A DNA stretch of 8,660 bases, taken from the NCBI GenBank assembly GCA_905208635.1, contig CAJLPX010000049.1, positions 1 through 8,660 of the forward strand, in the 5' to 3' direction. This DNA comes from an uncultured Collinsella sp. GTDB lineage: Bacteria; Actinomycetota; Coriobacteriia; Coriobacteriales; Coriobacteriaceae. The notes beneath the pieces were generated by a model, which worked only from the letters and a program-made list of their open reading frames with translations, had not been told where the DNA came from and did not search any database. Positions 1-6,908 of the stretch are shown here, piece by piece (within the stretch, counting starts at the first letter, position 1; each line of letters opens with the position of its first letter). Both the position numbers and the translations under genes were made by a program.

Positions 1-3000
1 CGCGCTCTGCGGAAAGGGCGTCGACCTCTTGCTCGAGTGCAAATTGCGATTTGTCGACCTGAGCGACGAAAGAGGCGAACTCTTGCTGAAGCTCAAGGGG
101 AGGCAAGGGAACCGTCATTCTCTTTAGAGCTTCTTTGGTAATTGCCTCCCTTGTTGCTCCAGCCGCTCTTGAGCCGTTTAGCAGGAGTCTCTGATACGAA
201 TCGCTGATCAGCACCGTGTTCAATAGCACCGGCAGCATCCGTTTTTGGTCGACTCTGACAATTGAGACATGCTGATTAACACGTCCACCAGCCAATTCAT
301 CTGGCAAAAGACATGAACGAGCAACCGAAGCGCCAGTAATATTCAGAAGCACGTCACCCTTCATCAGCGTGACGCCTTCTAGTTTTGCGGCTTGTTCATC
401 ATCAATACAAGCAAGGTCCTTCCACACGAAACGACCGTTGTGAACATTCGTACTTCTGACCAGCGGAACACCTTCGGCCTTGTATGCCGTTTTGCCACCT
501 CGTGGCGTTGCTCCGGAACCCAACTTGGTACAGAGGTCTTCAAGCCTAACGAAAGGCCATTTTTTACCATCGACCGGATCGCCAAATACCTCTACAAACC
601 GTGATTTGACGCTCTCCTTGAGAGCGGCGATTTGCTGTCGTTTGCTATTGATTTCATCTGTTAAGCGATTGAAATCGTCGATGAGGGCTCTCTGCTCGGA
701 GAGCGTCGGGACTGGGATGGGGTATTTGAGCAGCTCATCCTTGTCTCCGCGAGGCCTGCCGGTTCCCGTGAAGGTGGACATATCGTAGTCGAAGAAGTCC
801 TTCTGCCACAGGAGCAGATGGAGAAACTCGGGCAATAGGCTGTCGGTATTTATGCTTCGGAATACCAAAACGTCCTTGGAGCACGCCCCATCGCGGTCTG
901 CGAGCCAAATCTTCTGCAGATAGGGGCGAATATTGGAGACGAGCGTGTCTCCCTTCTTGTATGCGGTGCCAGCACTTGCCGGAAGCTCTCCACTATAGGT
1001 GGTTATGCCGCCACGGTCCTTGACCATGTTTTCCGTTGTTACGTAAGTGTCGGTGGTGATGGAACTCTGGGCCACGCTGTTGGTAACGTAGGATGTGATG
1101 TCTCTAAGCGTCTTGACTACGGTGCCCTGGGCGAACGAGCGGGGCTTGTAGAAAGAGCGGGGAATCGTAAGAGTCTCGTCGAACTTATCGGCATCAAAGT
1201 CAATGAAATCGGCGGTCTTGGCATAGTAGTAGTACTGGGCAAGGTCGCCGGGCTCAACCTGCTCGCCGGAGAACCATGCTCTGATGATGCCGCTTAGCGA
1301 GTTCGTGTCGTCCGATTCGTCGTCCGAATAGAGCACGCCCTCACCATCGATGGGCTGTATCCCCTCGTTGCCTTTGCGATTGCTCCATTTGTAGCCAAGG
1401 AAAGAGGCGATTTCCTTGGTCGTGTTAGGTGAGTTGATGATGAGCGTCTGTTCGCCGCAGACGAGACCCCAAACGCGCAGGCGTTTGCGCTCTTCCTTGT
1501 GCGCATAGCGATAGAACAGCTCGTTCTCTGCTTTGAGCTGTGAGTTCTTGTCGGCCGCCTTCCAAGTCTTGCTCTTTCGAAGGGCCTTGAGCTCCTTCGA
1601 TGATTCGAAAAGATGGCAATAAACGTTGAAGTGGCGAGTGTTTGCCCATTCGTTCCAGCCAGCCTCTCCTGCGAGAAAAGCCCGGTAAGTATCTCCGTCT
1701 ACATTAATTGTGTCGAGATAAGCGTTGAAAGCGCTTTCGTCTTTCCAACCAGTGAGCTTCCTGCGCTCAAAAACAGCGTCAACGAAATCAAGTGCGTTCG
1801 CATTGCGGGGCGGGATCTCGTCAAAGCGACGTAGGAACATAATTGCGACGTTTGTTCCTGTGGCCGCGAATGTGCCTGATCCAAACCTGGCGATGGAGAC
1901 GATCTCGAAGGAGCTCAAAAGCACATCGCGTGCGGCCATGAAACTCGAGCTCGTGCTCTTGTCGAGGATCGAGGTGGGGAGGACAATGGCGGCGTAGCCT
2001 CCGGGCCGAACAAGCTGTGCCGCACGCTCGACAAAGAGGGTCTCGATTTCCGAGCCGCTATCGCTGATGGTTTCCAGCACTTTGAGTTCGTTGTTGTGAA
2101 GCTTGAGATGCGGTTTGAAGGCCGCGACAGAGTACGGGGGATTGGCGACAAGAATGTCGAAGCGTCCCCTGTCGGTTCGGCTGTCGATTCCCTTGTCGGG
2201 ATAATTTTCAAGTCCGTCGCCGAAGACCACGTTGCCCTGCCCTGCGCCATGCATGTAGAACGAGACCTTGGAAACGCGAGCGAGTCGATAGTCCTTCTCG
2301 ATGCCGACGAGATTGTCTCTGACCCAGTCGGCGTCTCCGAGGTCATCCTCTATGGTCGGATCATATTGGCATGCGGCGTCGGAGATTTCTTCGAACCCTT
2401 CTGTGAGAAAGTGCCCCGCGCCGCAGGCGTAATCGATAACGCGTGGATAGTGCACGGCACCAGCCTCGTCCTGCACGATGCTGTCGAGTGGGAGTGACTT
2501 CCAAATAAAACGGGTGATGGGCACAGGTGTGAAGAATTGGCCCTCGTTTTGCTTAAAGCCCTGATTAAGGAGCTGTTCGAAGAGGTCGCCCAAGAATTGA
2601 ATGTCTTGAGTTCCTACGATGCGATACGGCTGTAGAAGTTGCACCGTCTCTACGAGTACCTTGCCGTTCTGAAGAAAGAGTTCCTCGTTGTGGACGTCTT
2701 TGAACGCAAAGTCATTGTTGGTATAAAATTTAAGCTTGCGCAGCGTGCCGTTCAGCTCCTCGATGAGCTGCTTGCGGTGCTGGCCCGTATAGTTGCTTAT
2801 GAGGTTTTCGGCGTAGTTGTTGGGAACGTACAGGACCTCTTCCCGCATGAGCTTTCTCATGCCGTCTGAGTGGAGTCTCTGGAGTCTGTCCTGGAGCGTT
2901 TCGTAGGTGTCTCGTCCTTGGCGGTATTGGAACTCAATCTCCTGGGTTGGCATTTTCGAGAGCTCGTCTTGGAGCTTCGCGATAAAGAGCGCAATAAGGC

Positions 3001-3817
3001 GATTGAAGGCGTTCTCTTTATCGGAGACGTTGTTGTGGCGGAGGATTTCCTCGAAGCGGTTGACGATGCTGTCTTCGGCCCTGAAGTCGACAAGGTCCTT
3101 CTTGAGAAGGGGAGGAACCATCGGGTGGTATGCCGTCGACCTATCGCCAAAGAGGATGTTTCCCTCGACTTGTTGGTTGTACGTTTCCGTCCAAACTTGA
3201 TGGAGCTGTTCCACTGTATGGGCGTCGCGGTAGAGCGCAATGTTGTCATCGCGTTTGGCGAGCGCGATGAAGTTCTCGTCATCGCTGCAGTTAATTGAAA
3301 CCTGGTCTGGCACAATTTCGTTGTTGATGAAATCGCATGCAAAGAGTACCAACCAGCGAGTCGCGCGCTCTTGTTGCCAATAGGAGAGGAGTTGCCCTCC
3401 GTCTGACTGCATGTTCTTGAATTCGTTTTTGAACTCGGTTCCAGGGGTCTTGCATTCGACGATTGCGAGTGTGTCGCCCCTCTCGTCATTAATGCAGATA
3501 TCAGCGCGGCCGCTCTTTTGTTCGTGCCCAAGGGCCCATTCGCGCTCCAGCTCGAGTGATTCGGGGCGATATCCTTTGTCGAGGAGCATGGTTACGCAGG
3601 CGAGTACGACGAAGTTCTCGTTATCGGAGAAGTTACAAGTTGTGTCTTTGTTGACCTTGAACCCCAGGTCTTTCGGGTAGCCGATGCGTTTCTTGGAAAA
3701 ATCGACCGTGATTTGTGCGCTGGTCTCTTCCCAGGATTTCTGATAAACGGTGCCGTCGCCCGACGGCTCGTAGCACAGAGCCCTAAGTGCGTCGCGAAGA
3801 TTGTCCAGCGTAATCAT
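1..3817 (-). CDS. Single-chain type IIG/IIB restriction-modification enzyme (nuclease-methyltransferase-specificity fusion), C-terminus off window
   Basis: I translated one open frame of 1272 codons without stop or frameshift (positions 3817 to 2); it leaves the window on the left. The ATG at 3817 has a GGAG seven bases upstream (3825-3828). Residues about 1-215 resemble the HsdR N-terminal nuclease domain, with a PD-(D/E)xK site: GRAD (D106), then VECK (E121, K123). Residues about 240-680 are an N6-adenine methyltransferase: QFFTP at 427-431, SAM motif DYACGAGHF at 462-470, catalytic NPPY at 559-562. From about 890 an HsdS-like module follows: TRD1 (about 893-1030), PIPVPTLSEQ plus a helix ending FVEVFGDP (about 1033-1081), TRD2 (about 1089-1235), PLPPLELQQEF and the start of a second helix. 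No helicase motor is present, so this is not a type I HsdR. AloI-like type IIB enzymes share this order, and a bipartite target cut on both sides is the family expectation. Probably only some tens of residues are missing. Confidence 0.9.
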   Translation of the reverse strand, partial: MITLDNLRDALRALCYEPSGDGTVYQKSWEETSAQITVDFSKKRIGYPKDLGFKVNKDTTCNFSDNENFVVLACVTMLLDKGYRPESLELEREWALGHEQKSGRADICINDERGDTLAIVECKTPGTEFKNEFKNMQSDGGQLLSYWQQERATRWLVLFACDFINNEIVPDQVSINCSDDENFIALAKRDDNIALYRDAHTVEQLHQVWTETYNQQVEGNILFGDRSTAYHPMVPPLLKKDLVDFRAEDSIVNRFEEILRHNNVSDKENAFNRLIALFIAKLQDELSKMPTQEIEFQYRQGRDTYETLQDRLQRLHSDGMRKLMREEVLYVPNNYAENLISNYTGQHRKQLIEELNGTLRKLKFYTNNDFAFKDVHNEELFLQNGKVLVETVQLLQPYRIVGTQDIQFLGDLFEQLLNQGFKQNEGQFFTPVPITRFIWKSLPLDSIVQDEAGAVHYPRVIDYACGAGHFLTEGFEEISDAACQYDPTIEDDLGDADWVRDNLVGIEKDYRLARVSKVSFYMHGAGQGNVVFGDGLENYPDKGIDSRTDRGRFDILVANPPYSVAAFKPHLKLHNNELKVLETISDSGSEIETLFVERAAQLVRPGGYAAIVLPTSILDKSTSSSFMAARDVLLSSFEIVSIARFGSGTFAATGTNVAIMFLRRFDEIPPRNANALDFVDAVFERRKLTGWKDESAFNAYLDTINVDGDTYRAFLAGEAGWNEWANTRHFNVYCHLFESSKELKALRKSKTWKAADKNSQLKAENELFYRYAHKEERKRLRVWGLVCGEQTLIINSPNTTKEIASFLGYKWSNRKGNEGIQPIDGEGVLYSDDESDDTNSLSGIIRAWFSGEQVEPGDLAQYYYYAKTADFIDFDADKFDETLTIPRSFYKPRSFAQGTVVKTLRDITSYVTNSVAQSSITTDTYVTTENMVKDRGGITTYSGELPASAGTAYKKGDTLVSNIRPYLQKIWLADRDGACSKDVLVFRSINTDSLLPEFLHLLLWQKDFFDYDMSTFTGTGRPRGDKDELLKYPIPVPTLSEQRALIDDFNRLTDEINSKRQQIAALKESVKSRFVEVFGDPVDGKKWPFVRLEDLCTKLGSGATPRGGKTAYKAEGVPLVRSTNVHNGRFVWKDLACIDDEQAAKLEGVTLMKGDVLLNITGASVARSCLLPDELAGGRVNQHVSIVRVDQKRMLPVLLNTVLISDSYQRLLLNGSRAAGATREAITKEALKRMTVPLPPLELQQEFASFVAQVDKSQFALEQEVDALSAER

Positions 3818-3860
3818 CTAATGTCTCCGTAGCTGCGAGGTGAAAACACAATTCGCTAAT

Positions 3861-3869
3861 ATTATCGCA
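3861..3869 (-). promoter_or_regulatory. Candidate extended -10 promoter of the R-M gene
   Basis: On the minus strand TGC followed by GATAAT forms an extended -10 element, about 45 bases before the ATG at 3817. No good -35 box lies 16-18 bases upstream, which is compatible with an extended -10 promoter. The local sequence is AT-rich against GC-richer surroundings. This rests on sequence pattern only. Confidence 0.35.
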
Positions 3870-4206
3870 GAGGGCACCGTAAGAACGTAGTGTGATTGGC
3901 GGTGCTGCTGCTTGCCAGGGCATTTGATTGGATGATGACGCGCACGGGGCGGGATTCGCCAGTCCGCTAAGCCACGCTGGCAACAGTAGCGTACCAGGTG
4001 GTTGCTTGCAGAGATCCTCACGCGCGCCGCGCTTGAACCACTGGAGGTACGTGTTTCTTGTCGCGCGTCCATCGGTGACCGATCCGCCTTTTACTAAACA
4101 AGTTTATCGAGCGCGCGAAGCGATTGAGCCAATGGCGAAGCTCCAACTTATTCGTCAACTCATGGGCAAGCCACCCGAGACTACTCATTTCTCCTACTAG
4201 CAATGA
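3870..4206. other. Intergenic stretch without a convincing gene
   Basis: Short open frames exist on both strands (plus 3928-4200, minus 4018-4272). Neither has a recognisable domain or a good ribosome binding site, and their composition is not protein-like. I see no tRNA fold and no transposase remnant. A small hairpin-capable stretch (GGCG-GGATT-CGCC, about 3951-3963) is the only local structure noticed here. The stretch may be the body of a transcript that ends at the terminator near 4290. Confidence 0.5.
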
Positions 4207-4236
4207 AGGTCTGCGACCTGCAGTTTTGCAAACTGC
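4207..4236 (+). other. Two back-to-back perfect hairpins, candidate small-RNA structure
   Basis: AGGTC-TGC-GACCT (4207-4219) is followed without a gap by GCAGTTT-TGC-AAACTGC (4220-4236). Both stems are perfect and both loops are TGC. Twenty bases later comes a strong terminator (4256-4293). The order hairpin, hairpin, terminator is typical of a small untranslated RNA or a structured transcript end. It matches no RNA family I can name. It could instead be part of a repeated intergenic element. Confidence 0.4.
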
Positions 4237-4255
4237 TTGAAAGCCATCCGATGAG

Positions 4256-4293
4256 ATACCCCCGATTTCCACTTGGAATTGGGGGTATTTTTA
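4256..4293 (+). terminator. Intrinsic terminator upstream of the IS element
   Basis: ATACCCCC (4256-4263) pairs with GGGGGTAT (4281-4288). An inner TTCC/GGAA pairing closes an ACTT loop, and the stem runs into TATTTTTATT. The T-rich tract is on the plus strand only, so it ends a plus-strand transcript. It lies just before the likely left end of the IS, and so could also shield the IS from incoming transcription. Confidence 0.7.
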
Positions 4294-4338
4294 TTCAAGA
4301 CTTTAGTCTGCTGGCCGCGCAGCGCACCGCATCAGAAA

Positions 4339-4357
4339 CCACCCGCTATGCGGGTGG
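4339..4357. repeat. IS left-end hairpin
   Basis: A perfect 8-bp stem, CCACCCGC / GCGGGTGG, with a TAT loop. In IS200/IS605 elements this is the structure TnpA binds on single-stranded DNA. A second small hairpin, GGCTTTACAAAGCC (4366-4379), follows between it and tnpA. Confidence 0.7.
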
Positions 4358-4377
4358 GGACAAACGGCTTTACAAAG

Positions 4378-4439
4378 CCACCCCTCCGACCGATATTGAC
4401 GATTGTTCAGGCCGTCAAGAATTCGAGTCGAAGGGGTGG
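4378..4439 (+). promoter_or_regulatory. Predicted stem sequestering the tnpA ribosome binding site
   Basis: CCACCCCT (4378-4385) is perfectly complementary to AGGGGTGG (4432-4439), which contains the only Shine-Dalgarno-like sequence before the tnpA ATG at 4445. A G-U pair (4377/4440) can extend the stem. Folding would hide the ribosome binding site, as is known for IS200 tnpA of enterobacteria. The 5' arm overlaps the 4366-4379 hairpin, so the two folds could compete. This is inferred from base pairing only. Confidence 0.5.
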
Positions 4440-4444
4440 TCGCC

Positions 4445-4915
4445 ATGGCCCAGAAGGCCTACAGCCTTTCCCACACGAAGTGGATGCGCGAGTACCACGT
4501 CGTGTTCACGCCGAAGTATAGGCGCAAAGTGATCTACAACCAAATCAGGGGCGACATAGGGGAGATCCTCGGGAAGCTGTGCGAGTACAAGGGGATCGAG
4601 ATAATCGAGGGGCGCCTGATGCCCTACCACGTGCACATGCTGCTGGCGATACCGCCGAAGTACAGCGTGTCGAGCGTGATGGGCTGCCTGAAGGGGAAGA
4701 GCTCGCTGATGGTATTCGACAGGCACGCGAACATGAAGTACAAGTTCGGCAACAGGAAGTTCTGGGCCGAGGGCCACTGCGTGTCCACCGTCGGCCTGAA
4801 CGAGGCGACGATCGCGAAGTACATCCGGGAGCAGGAGAAGGCCGACATCGCGCTCGACCGGCTGAGCGCCAAGGAGTACGAGGACCCCTTCGATAGGGGG
4901 CCGGGGCGTAAATAG
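4445..4915 (+). CDS. tnpA: IS200/IS605 family transposase TnpA (Y1, HUH)
   Basis: This 156-residue protein is of usual length for the family. It is a single-strand DNA transposase that cuts and joins IS ends through a 5'-phosphotyrosine intermediate. The HUH metal site is H62-V-H64 in MPYHVHMLL. The nucleophilic tyrosine is Y126 in IAKYIREQE. The N-terminal YHVVFTPKYRRK and the later FWAEGHCVSTVG are family hallmarks. The ATG at 4445 was chosen because AAGGGG (4431-4436) lies eight bases upstream and family homology starts near the first residues (HTKWMREYHVVF); an upstream TTG at 4403 would add 14 unsupported residues. No tnpB partner is present. The frame is intact with all catalytic residues, so it could be active. 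Confidence 0.95.
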   Translation: MAQKAYSLSHTKWMREYHVVFTPKYRRKVIYNQIRGDIGEILGKLCEYKGIEIIEGRLMPYHVHMLLAIPPKYSVSSVMGCLKGKSSLMVFDRHANMKYKFGNRKFWAEGHCVSTVGLNEATIAKYIREQEKADIALDRLSAKEYEDPFDRGPGRK

Positions 4916-4981
4916 CGCCGGTTTGACCGGCCCGTCACGGGTCAACCTGCAGTGCGGCCCGAACCCCGTGAGGGCCGGCGC
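4915..4981 (+). ncRNA. Predicted three-way-junction RNA between tnpA and the IS right end
   Basis: GCGCC (4915-4919) pairs with GGCGC (4977-4981). Inside it, GGTTTGACC (4920-4928) pairs with GGTCAACC (4940-4947) with one bulge and is extended by CCG/CGG; GGCCC (4956-4960) pairs with GGGCC (4972-4976). The helices abut and form a compact junction that begins at the tnpA stop codon. A further small hairpin, AGGGT-TAC-ACCCT (5006-5018), leads to the right-end hairpin. Omega RNAs of tnpB-bearing relatives sit at this place in the element. Here tnpB is absent, so the RNA role is speculative; it may be a 3' UTR structure or DNA fold. Confidence 0.35.
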
Positions 4982-5024
4982 CTTTAGACGCGTGCCGGAA
5001 ATCCAAGGGTTACACCCTAAGAGC

Positions 5025-5049
5025 AAACCACCCCTTCTAGGGGTGGTTT
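5025..5049. repeat. IS right-end hairpin, also a possible two-way terminator
   Basis: A perfect 10-bp stem AAACCACCCC / GGGGTGGTTT closes a TTCTA loop, and TGATTT follows. It is the right-end structure of the IS200-type element. The flanking T's and A's would also let it end transcription of tnpA from the left and of the sirtuin gene (stop at 5054-5056) from the right. Confidence 0.7.
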
Positions 5050-5053
5050 TGAT

Positions 5054-5827
5054 TTAAGCGTCCACGCATGAAACACGGCGCGATGAACTGCGCTGCTCGT
5101 CGCCCGTCCGCGCCGCCGAGAGCAGGGCGCCCAAATCGGCCTGGATCGCCTCTGCCTTGCTTCCAAGCTGCAACGGAGCCGAGTCGCCCGAGATGTTTAC
5201 GCTCAAAAGGTGCGCATCCGGCAGCTTTGCGGTCATGCTCCAGAACGGGAGCGTGATGATGCCGGGGGTCATCTCGCCCACGCCGAGCTCCAGCAACAGC
5301 ACGCGGCGATCGCTGCGCTCGCGCACGAAGCGCTCGTATCGTCCGAGGCTCTCGCGCCATGCCGCACCCTGCAGAAACGTGTCGTCGCGCACCCACGGCA
5401 CAAGCTGCCAGCCGCAGTGCGGGCATCGGGGGACATCCTCGCCGAGGACCTCGAACCCCGCCATGCCCGCGAGCATGCGCTCGACGTAGGGGCTCGCCTC
5501 GAAGAGCTCGTCGCAGCATGGCTGCTTGCACTGAAGGTGCGCGAAGCTTCCCTGATAGTTGCAGATCCTCTCGGTGGGAAACGTCTTCTCGACTTGGGTG
5601 TCCACATTGGTGCTCAGGATGAAGTAGTCCTTATGGCCGATGAGGGACCGTAGGTCGAGATAGGGCTGCGAGGCCAGCTCGCGCAGCGTGAAGTCGATGT
5701 ATCGCGCATAGTAGGCCCATTGCTGCTCGAGGCTGGGGTAGAGGTGGTAGAAGCCGTCGAAAAGGCTCTTGACTACTTTCGATTGATGCTCAGTGCCCAT
5801 TGTATTCGCTACGATTAAACTCGGCAC
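5054..5827 (-). CDS. Class M (SirTM-like) sirtuin, N-terminally truncated, possible pseudogene
   Basis: The 257-residue frame matches the middle and C-terminal parts of the SIR2 family, closest to class M sirtuins (NAD-dependent protein ADP-ribosylation). Seen: STNVD at 72-76 (the usual TQNID), zinc ligands C100, C104 or C105, C135 and C138 (CPHC), and LELGVGEMTPGII at 179-191. YQGS at 91-94 puts Q92 where deacetylases have the catalytic histidine, a class M trait. Family-like sequence begins only near residue 16, so the Rossmann GAG(I/L)S NAD-binding segment (about 50-60 residues) is missing, and 5828-5999 does not encode it. The GTG start at 5827 has no clear ribosome binding site; ATG at 5798-5800 is an alternative. 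Relative to the second copy at the right edge, its stop codon is lost (CAG at 5093-5095), adding a tail that ends at the IS boundary. Probably not a functional enzyme. Confidence 0.75.
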   Translation of the reverse strand: MPSLIVANTMGTEHQSKVVKSLFDGFYHLYPSLEQQWAYYARYIDFTLRELASQPYLDLRSLIGHKDYFILSTNVDTQVEKTFPTERICNYQGSFAHLQCKQPCCDELFEASPYVERMLAGMAGFEVLGEDVPRCPHCGWQLVPWVRDDTFLQGAAWRESLGRYERFVRERSDRRVLLLELGVGEMTPGIITLPFWSMTAKLPDAHLLSVNISGDSAPLQLGSKAEAIQADLGALLSAARTGDEQRSSSRRVSCVDA

Positions 5828-5999
5828 AGGGGATACTGGTTTTCCGTGCGAAAACGCTCATGCCGCTAAATTGAGCGACCGCCTGTACTGCAGCGGGACC
5901 ATCCGCCCGAGCGATCCCTTAATCCGTCGCCCGTTGCGCCAATCGGCAGAAGCCACGCGTGGACGCTAATCGCTCGAGCGAATCGTCGTCGGTTTCCGT
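5828..5999. other. Intergenic palindromes downstream of the radical SAM operon
   Basis: The stretch holds two perfect palindromes close together, CCACGCGTGG (5953-5962) and TCGCTCGAGCGA (5970-5981). They lie 18-47 bases past the stop of the radical SAM gene ending at 6000 and could slow or end its transcription, but no T-tract follows on the minus strand. GCGTGGACGCT (5957-5967) is the reverse complement of AGCGTCCACGC at 5057-5067, on the other side of the truncated sirtuin gene. Confidence 0.35.
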
Positions 6000-6908
6000 T
6001 TAACGATTTCTTTTTCCGCTATTATCTGACCCTCGGACTTCCTCGTGATAGAAGTAGTCCACGATCACCGGATGCCCCTGGGGGACTCTGCCATAAGGCA
6101 TTTCGTTGTCCACAAAGGGGCAATCGTACTTCTTGGCCATTTCCTCGGCTTTTACTTCAAGCGCTTCAAAATAGCTACGGTTGCGCTTGTTATAGATCTC
6201 ATCGTAAAGCGGTACGAGATTGGGATGTTTCTCGGCGATATAATCCAGGATCGCTTTTTTGAAACCACCCCGAAGATTGAGATTTTCGAGCCAAAACAAA
6301 TCGCACCGATCCTTTACTCGCTCAAAAACCATCTCAAAATCCGTGATGCCGGGAAATACCGGGGACACGAAGCAGACCGTACGGATACCTTCGTCATACA
6401 CCTGCTTCATAGCAGCGATACGACGCTCGATGCTCGACGCGGAGTCCATATCGTTCTTGAAGTTCTCATCCAGCGTGTTGATCGACCATGAAACGGTCAC
6501 TCGTCCAAGCCTCTTCAGCAGATCGATATCCCGTACCACAAGATCGGACTTTGTGCAGATCAGAATATCTGCATCGCTGCCAATCAGCTGCTCCAGGAGT
6601 TTCCTGGTATTCCCGAATCGCTCCTCCTGTGGATTGTAGCCATCCGTCACAGAACCGATAACCACCCGCTGTCCAGCGTATTTCTTCGGATTCTTGATTT
6701 CCGGCCAATGCTTCACATCAAGAAAGGTGCCCCATTCCTCCTTGTGTCCGGTAAAGCGCTTCATAAAGGAGGCATAGCAATACTTGCAGGCATGCGTGCA
6801 GCCTACATAGGGATTGACCGAGTAGCCGCCTACCGGCAGGCTGGACTTGGTCATGATGTTCTTTGCTTCCACCTCATTGATGAGGATTCCATCGATCACT
6901 TCCGCCAT
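6000..6908 (-). CDS. Radical SAM mobile pair protein B (spore-photolyase-like radical SAM)
   Basis: This 302-residue protein carries the radical SAM cluster motif C37-x3-C41-x2-C44 in GCTHACKYCYA. The N-terminal block NIMTKSSLPVGGYSVNPYVG and the later VIGSVTDGYNPQEE are what I recognise as radical SAM mobile pair protein B, an SPL-type (spore photoproduct lyase-like) family. Its reaction is not established; relatedness to SPL suggests nucleic-acid chemistry by 5'-deoxyadenosyl radical. I chose the ATG at 6908 over an upstream in-frame start at 7052, because GGAGG lies ten bases before it and homology begins there. The gene overlaps the 3' end of the preceding radical SAM gene by 13 bases, so translation is probably coupled. 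The frame is complete and looks intact. It is the last gene of the operon. Confidence 0.9.
   Translation of the reverse strand: MAEVIDGILINEVEAKNIMTKSSLPVGGYSVNPYVGCTHACKYCYASFMKRFTGHKEEWGTFLDVKHWPEIKNPKKYAGQRVVIGSVTDGYNPQEERFGNTRKLLEQLIGSDADILICTKSDLVVRDIDLLKRLGRVTVSWSINTLDENFKNDMDSASSIERRIAAMKQVYDEGIRTVCFVSPVFPGITDFEMVFERVKDRCDLFWLENLNLRGGFKKAILDYIAEKHPNLVPLYDEIYNKRNRSYFEALEVKAEEMAKKYDCPFVDNEMPYGRVPQGHPVIVDYFYHEEVRGSDNSGKRNR

Larger units (their letters stand above)
4320..5055 (+). mobile_element. IS200-type element (IS200/IS605 family), tnpA only
   Basis: A Y1/HUH transposase gene is framed by two related subterminal hairpins. The left is CCACCCGC-TAT-GCGGGTGG (4339-4357). The right is AAACCACCCC-TTCTA-GGGGTGGTTT (5025-5049). 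Both start with AAACCACCC. IS200/IS605 elements have such imperfect palindromes instead of terminal inverted repeats and make no target duplication. The span of about 735 bp fits an IS200 with a single gene; there is no tnpB. The exact cleavage points cannot be fixed from one copy: the left end should lie slightly before 4339 and the right end within a few bases after 5049, so the coordinates given are estimates. Confidence 0.8.

Noticed and set aside
2857..3531. 224-codon minus-strand open frame, and others at 1915-2346 and 2870-3298
   Set aside because: All lie in other frames of the continuous R-M reading frame; their Ser/Thr/Arg-rich composition is typical of out-of-frame translation.
3940..3970. 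Possible tRNA T-arm-like stretch (GGCGAATCCCGCC on the minus strand)
   Set aside because: It lacks the TTC of a T-loop, and no acceptor or anticodon stem can be built around it.
3928..4272. Small open frames on both strands in the gap before the IS (plus 3928-4200, minus 4018-4272)
   Set aside because: No ribosome binding site, no domain, and the minus one is read through hairpins and the terminator stem. They are mutually antisense and better explained as non-coding.
4415..5026. 203-codon open frame on the minus strand across tnpA
   Set aside because: It is antisense to a clear transposase with all catalytic residues; the frame is a by-product of GC-rich third positions and shows no known domain.
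4320..5055. Search for tnpB in or beside the IS
   Set aside because: Only about 110 bases lie between tnpA and the right-end hairpin, and no RuvC-type or zinc-ribbon sequence occurs nearby; the element is tnpA-only.
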